A stretch of 64,000 bases of DNA from Wyeomyia smithii. Lineage: Eukaryota > Arthropoda > Insecta > Diptera > Culicidae. How positions within the stretch are numbered: position 1 is the first letter of the stretch; each line of letters starts with the position of its first letter. The notes under the pieces were generated by a model. The model did no database searches and had not been told where the DNA came from. It saw nothing but the letters and a program-made list of their open reading frames with translations. This document shows positions 59,017 through 64,000 of the stretch, one piece after another. The position numbers were made by a program, and so were the translations under genes. The DNA is taken from assembly GCF_029784165.1 (NCBI RefSeq), contig NC_073696.1, positions 86,361,215 through 86,425,214 of the forward strand, given 5' to 3'.

Positions 59017-62000
59017 AAGTTCATTCCGAAAAAAATTGAAAGATCATAGCTATTCAACTGTTACAGTGAATTTTGGTGTCCCTGGCCATTGCCGTTTTTT
59101 CAGAGACCTAAAGGAGTTTTCTCATAAACATAACGTTAAAGCGACGAACCGGGCGTGTAATTTCTATACGACACTCTCCCGAAAGTTGAGACGTTTTGGT
59201 AATCGTTAGGGGCACCAAATGGTTGAATAGCAACAATCTTTCATGTTTTTCTGGTTTGAGCTTTTGGAATGCACTTTTTTTATTCTATCGTCCAGTGTTA
59301 TAGTTTAAAGACAAAATCACACTTTTAAATACTATATTGGAGACTCATTGATAATGACAAAATAAATTGCCGAAACGTTGGAGCGAAAGTAACAAGTGAC
59401 ACTTCGTTTATCCAATGCTTGCAGACTGCAGACCGATAATCCAAAACAGTTTATACATAAGTGACAGTCGGGTATGGTTTTCAACAACAAAAAGAAGCAG
59501 CGCCAAAAATTATATAGCAAAAAATCTCGGCAAAGAATGAATGTTATGATTTATAACCAACACAATTTATCAGATCTGCATTAATACGCTGAAGCCATAT
59601 TTGTTGTAGCACCAACAGCAGAAAAAAACCTTGCTTAGTGTATTTTTGTTGGTGCTCTGCTGAAATGAATCATGTATACATAGCTATAGCTAATAACTAG
59701 CATCATTAGGAACCACTTTCGTATGACTTCATGTACATCATCATCCTCTTCAGTATGAAAGTTTGTAGTGCTCCAGTCATTACTACAATGTCGAATAATA
59801 CCACTTTTAATCTTCGTCGTGTTCGGGACGAAACTCTGTAACAGATTTTTTAAATACTCACGATGCGCAATTTAAAGGCAAACAATATAATCACTCGCGG
59901 GGAGTGAGTTTAAAAGGTGGTAGTACTCGAAAACTAAGCTTGTATTAAGGTCAACCGTAACAAACAGTCCTTGAACATGAAAAAGCAATGAAATTGACAA
60001 TGTATTTAAAATTTTCTAGAGCATCAGAACTTTTGAGAGGCTATCTTTATTTTTATTTTATGGTGAAAGGAATAAACAAACAAGATGCGGTGCGTAATCA
60101 TTGATTCGAGTTAAAGTACTTGAGTTGAACATATTGAATTGCCTTTCCCCCTCCATATTTACCCTCTTCATAATTTTCAAATAAGCATATTTTCTTTCAA
60201 AGCCATCCCGCTGTACTTCTCGTTGAATAGCCGGAAGCGATCGTAAAATCCGTCGCTAAACAACATGCTTCCTATTTCCTAACCCTGTTTTGGAATTCTC
60301 CATGCATTAACTCCAGTATTGCTCCAGTGTGTGCAAAACTGAATAAAAAGCTCTTCAACTCAGCGTAAAGCTCCTCTATAAAGCTTTCGTTGTTGTTTGT
60401 TGTAACGAAAGTCAACTTTCTAGGGTGGTATAAGAGACACACAAAATAACGTTACTCATTTACCGAAGAGCTTTCGATGGCTTTCGCTAGCATCCGCAAG
60501 AGGCGGTATCTTATCCTGTACAAAGGATACCCTCACAACTAGACGTCTAATCCTCTCTTCTCTCGTTTACTTTCAGGTAGGTACGTAAGCTTGAATGTGG
60601 GACGTCACCGGCACCAACTTGTTGATTCCCCATTAGGAAACTAGGAATAAGCTACGTAACTGATAAAAGCTTTTGATTAGATAGTGAGGCGCTAAATCTT
60701 CTCTCAGGTAATCGATTTGAACGCATTTTTTGTAAACATGTCTAATTTTGTTCGCCATCGTTTGTTATTGTTATACTGCATTAGAAACATGGAGTGCAAA
60801 ACTAATGATGAAACATCAAACCAGTTTCCATCTCCGTCCGCTAGATCTTCATCACGCTAATGAGGAGCCAAAAGCGCATACCACCTGGCTGCATAGAGTG
60901 TAGCAAAATTAGTTCGCATCGGAAAGGCTCGGTGTCGGTGCATTACCAAAAGTGCACCAGCGACGAGTCAATTGCTAACGCATTCTAGAGCGCGCGCGAG
61001 ATTACAAATGCAGGTATGAAGGCATTCCGTACCTGGGCCTTCGGAAGGTTGAATTCATTTGAGTATTGGCAATTTAATGCATCAATAGAGTGCGTATAGT
61101 GAACCGTTGGGTTGAGCCCTGCCTGATGCGGGGCGGAGGGACGATTTCCACTCACGCTGACTGCGCAGTGGGACTTGTTTCAGCATGGGGTATTTTCTCG
61201 TGCCATAATATGCTTTCATTAGTTTTTTTGTGTATCGAGCACTCAAACGATAGATGCGAAAGTACTTTCAGTTTGCATTGGATATGTAGATTAAATTAAA
61301 CCGTTGGTAATTATACTAGCTACATGACATATGTAAATGGTTTTCCGAACAACCATTTACACGACAAAGTGCACAGTGGATTCGAGGGTGACTACAAGTG
61401 GTGATCTGCTACTAATGGGTTTTTATTCAGGTGTTATTTCTTTTGTGTTGGAAATGTTCAGCATAATCGTAATCTGTTCAACGCTTATCTTTCCACGTAC
61501 TTTACATGTGAAAACCACGTGAAAAGCGACCTTGGTGTATAACAATTGGTCTTAAGATGTTAAATTAATTAAGTCGATTAACTAAGAATATTGGCCTTCT
61601 GAAAAGCTATTTATGAAGATAAAGTAAACTAAAAGAAATAAAAAGGTAACAAAAGTACATAGGTTTTTAGAATAGGCTTTTACAATTTATTTAAAAATGA
61701 GTTTAAGTTCGAGTGTTTGAACTGACGTATAGGAAGTTTATGCACCGTATTGCACTGTTATATCCGTATAACGGACATATGTTTAGAACAATATTTTTTC
61801 GCTGCAAGAAAATCAATTAAGTATCGGTACTAGCTTTTGGCTAACAGTCACTTGAGTACACTAGTTTTATCAGTACCCAGATTGGGTTCAACCTGAATAT
61901 TTATTGCTTTCGAAATCGCGATTTTAGAAAGAGAAGAATTTGATAAAAATGGTTGAAACAGAATAGCATATCAGCTACGATTAAAATCAAACAAAATTAC

Positions 62001-63240
62001 CAACCTCCACCGGCACTCTAAAATAAAACCCAAAGAATGTCAGTCGTGATCGAGAATTTGTTCTATTGATACAGTTCACTCTACTAAATGTCTAAAACCC
62101 ACTTAGTAATTTCACTACATTGTAATTATACTCTATAAAAAATCCTAGTGACCACTGGATACGAGCTTCCGTTGAAACCGACTCAAACATTTTTGCAATC
62201 AACCCGCCCCATAAAGCTATACTGCAGCCAAAACTCTGCAACAAAGTATCACGAGGGGACGGAAACTTACCTTACCCTACAGCTTCGCGTCATTAGGCGC
62301 ATTCGAAACCGTATGATCTGGTGGCGTGGCGGCTAAGGTAAACAGCCGAAGAGCGAAAGGCGCCGTTTACTGCGCCGTTGTTTGACGGGCTTGAGTTGAA
62401 AAGATCAAGTGCACCGATTGCCGGGTGCGTTCCGCGATCGAGTGAAACGGCATTTTGTTTTCGGCTCGGTTGCATATAGTGCTGCGGTTAGCGACGCAGC
62501 AGTGGAGGGATGCAAGCAGGCAGGTGGGTGGGCAGGTGTACAAGGGATTTATCGCCGAGTGTGTTCGATAAACACCGTAAAGGCAGCTTCGACAAGTTCA
62601 TGCGACACGCACATCGATGTAGGACTCGTTTAAGCTTCGCGTTGAAGTTTGTTTTACTAAGTGATTTCTCGCTTGGCGATCGAGATTGACACCGCTCTGG
62701 GAAGCGACTTGTGATGCTGAGGCGCCGTCGATGTGGGCGATAGGTGTGCGGGAACAGAAGAGCTGCCAGCTAATGATTCAATTTTTTCACGTTATATGCC
62801 TTCATGCGTGATGTCAACGTATTATCATTACGTTTGCAGCTATTAGTATTAAATTTCATTACAACCTGTCGCTGTATTTATAATTGAATTATTTTATGGA
62901 GGCCTAACAAATTTTATTCAGATAAAAATACTCACTATCACTTTTGAGTAAAACAAACGATTAGTTCAAGTATTGTAAGATATTTTAGTTATTCTACAAA
63001 TAAATAGCAGTTGTACAAACGAAGATAATAATAGAGTATGAGTATTTTGAAATGATATGAAGTATGATAGAAGACGGTGGAAGATGATGATGCTTAGCAA
63101 ATTATGATGCAATATGTTACATTGCCATTCCTAATCATTTCTTAGCCTGTCAAACATTAATGTTTGTTTACAGTCCCAAAGGAAATAACAATTTGCGGTA
63201 GAGTTTAAATTGGAAAAATAAGAAAAAATTAGCTTTTTAC
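59017..63240. other. Intergenic, no firm gene
   Basis: No coding motif. TAGGGGCACCAAA at 59207 may be a hAT-like end. The stretch 62340-62770 is clearly richer in CpG than its surroundings. Confidence 0.4.
62340..62770 (+). promoter_or_regulatory. CpG-rich block, possible promoter or non-coding first exon
   Basis: Locally high GC and CpG (for example GGCGCCGTTTACTGCGCCG) within AT-rich DNA, with a donor-like CAG/GTGGGT near 62520. No TATA box or coding start is clear. Strand is a guess from the donor. Confidence 0.25.
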
Positions 63241-63253
63241 CCATTCCTGTGAA

Positions 63254-63267
63254 TTTTGGTGCCCATA
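63254..63267. mobile_element. Possible hAT-like terminus
   Basis: CCATTCCTGTGAATTTTGGT running into GCCCATA is the near-complement of TAGGGGCACCAAAATTCACA at 41608. Only one end is seen here. Confidence 0.3.
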
Positions 63268-63290
63268 GCAAGCTCAGAAATGCGTCAAAA

Positions 63291-64000
63291 ATGCCGGGTT
63301 TGTCGCTTCTCCGCTTTGAAGTACGGAAGCTGCTTCATCAACAGGAGCAGCTTGTGGAGGCAATACATCGACAGACGGACGCCAATCATCGAATTGCCGC
63401 GGATATGAAAAAAATCTGCTTAGTGTCAGAATTGTTCGACAGTTCTGAGCACCTGCTTAATGATGTCAAAGAAACTTTGTCAGCGATTAACAAAAGCAAT
63501 CAAAACATGTGCAGTGCGGTCGGGCAGCACATAAAGTCGTGTGACAATAAATTGCACACGACATTGACCGGCATCAGCGAGTCGTTTTCAACGATGCCAC
63601 AAAAAATACATAATTATTTTGACGAACGGCAATCAAGCCTGACTAGCAATTTTATTAGTTCAATCGCAGAGGCTGAGTCATTGAAACCTCATACAGATAA
63701 CGACGCAAAACTTACTGAAATACTCGAGGAGGTGAAATTTGTCTCAGGGACTGTCTCCAATCTTTAGGTGACCAATACATGCAGTGCAAAACCTCAAACA
63801 AATCTTCAGGAAGAACTAGCTGAAAAATCTTTCTACCCGAAAGCGGACCACACATCTCCAGGATGGAGATTTCTGGGTAACAAATGGCAATGGAAGCAGG
63901 ACTGGTCCACTTATGATGCCAAGCAACGGTCTTGAAGACTACAAGAAAAAGCTGCCGAAAAAGCCAAAAGAAACCGTAAAAAAAGAAAACAACAAATCAC
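63291..64000 (+). pseudogene. LINE ORF1 pseudogene, same family as the left-edge element
   Basis: The start MPGLSLLRFEVRKLLHQQEQ leads into a heptad-rich coiled-coil region, then ILEEVKFVSGTVSNL ending at TAG (63765-63767). The same frame continues to GWRFLGNKWQWKQDWSTYDAK, another stop TGA (63933-63935), and a basic patch (KAAEKAKRNRKKRKQQ) at the window edge. The GWRFLG...WKQDW..YD.K signature and the following basic patch match the ORF1 at 1511-2866. Two in-frame nonsense mutations with the frame otherwise intact make it a recently dead copy, unless the stops are read through. Confidence 0.8.

Overview
ORGANISM AND OVERALL CHARACTER. This is eukaryotic nuclear DNA, most likely from a culicine (Aedes-like) mosquito. 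It is AT-rich, almost gene-empty, and packed with nested transposable elements of types common in mosquito genomes: R1/LOA-type and RTE-like non-LTR retrotransposons, a Penelope-like element, a tRNA-derived SINE, hAT, PIF/Harbinger-type, pogo-like and Transib-like DNA transposons, and foldback MITEs. The species call is an inference from this repeat mix; no marker gene fixes it. There is no operon structure, rRNA, genuine tRNA or CRISPR array.

LAYOUT. 1-3 kb: minus-strand LINE (ORF1, endonuclease, start of the reverse transcriptase). 3.3-4.6 kb: a perfect 1.3-kb CTGT tetranucleotide tract. 7.2-9.05 kb: gag-like LINE fragment, a foldback junction, and a 1.2-kb hAT-type element with its own nested TTA-flanked MITE. 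9.4-11.5 kb: repeat family 'X' split by a 1.12-kb Transib-like element with inverted repeats. 14.07-14.45 kb: the best host-gene candidate, a first coding exon with a consensus splice donor. 17.8-24.05 kb: three ~1.5-kb tandem units made of (GACTTTAT)n, a SINE and a LINE 3' fragment; the third unit is split by a Penelope-like element with ~410-bp near-identical inverted arms, each carrying a hammerhead-ribozyme-like core. 24-26 kb: RTE-like LINE pseudogene. 26.5-31.4 kb: repeat family 'Y' split by a 3.69-kb, apparently non-coding insertion with a perfect 24-bp target-site duplication and a hexamer-repeat tail. 34.4-36.1 kb: two tandem copies of X, followed by a terminal-exon candidate at 36.2 kb. 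38.8-39.7 kb: a 905-bp hAT foldback. 42.4-51.05 kb: a minus-strand R1-type LINE opened by three later insertions (a GTCAC-rich element, a family Y element inside that, and a MITE in the 5' leader). 51-53.6 kb: LINE scraps and hAT pieces. 54.1-55.7 kb: a TIR element containing a block of ACATGT/CACGTG palindromes. 58.5-59.0 kb: LOA-like fragment. 63.3 kb to the end: a second LINE ORF1 of the same family as the one at the left edge, pointing the other way.

HOW IT FITS TOGETHER. Almost all coding capacity is for transposon self-propagation (nucleic-acid-binding ORF1 proteins, APE endonucleases, reverse transcriptases, a GIY-YIG nuclease, a hAT transposase piece), and nearly all of it is broken. 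The nesting gives a relative insertion history. Host content is limited to two convincing single exons and weaker candidates; their genes are not identified. All family assignments rest on motifs read by eye, with no database search.
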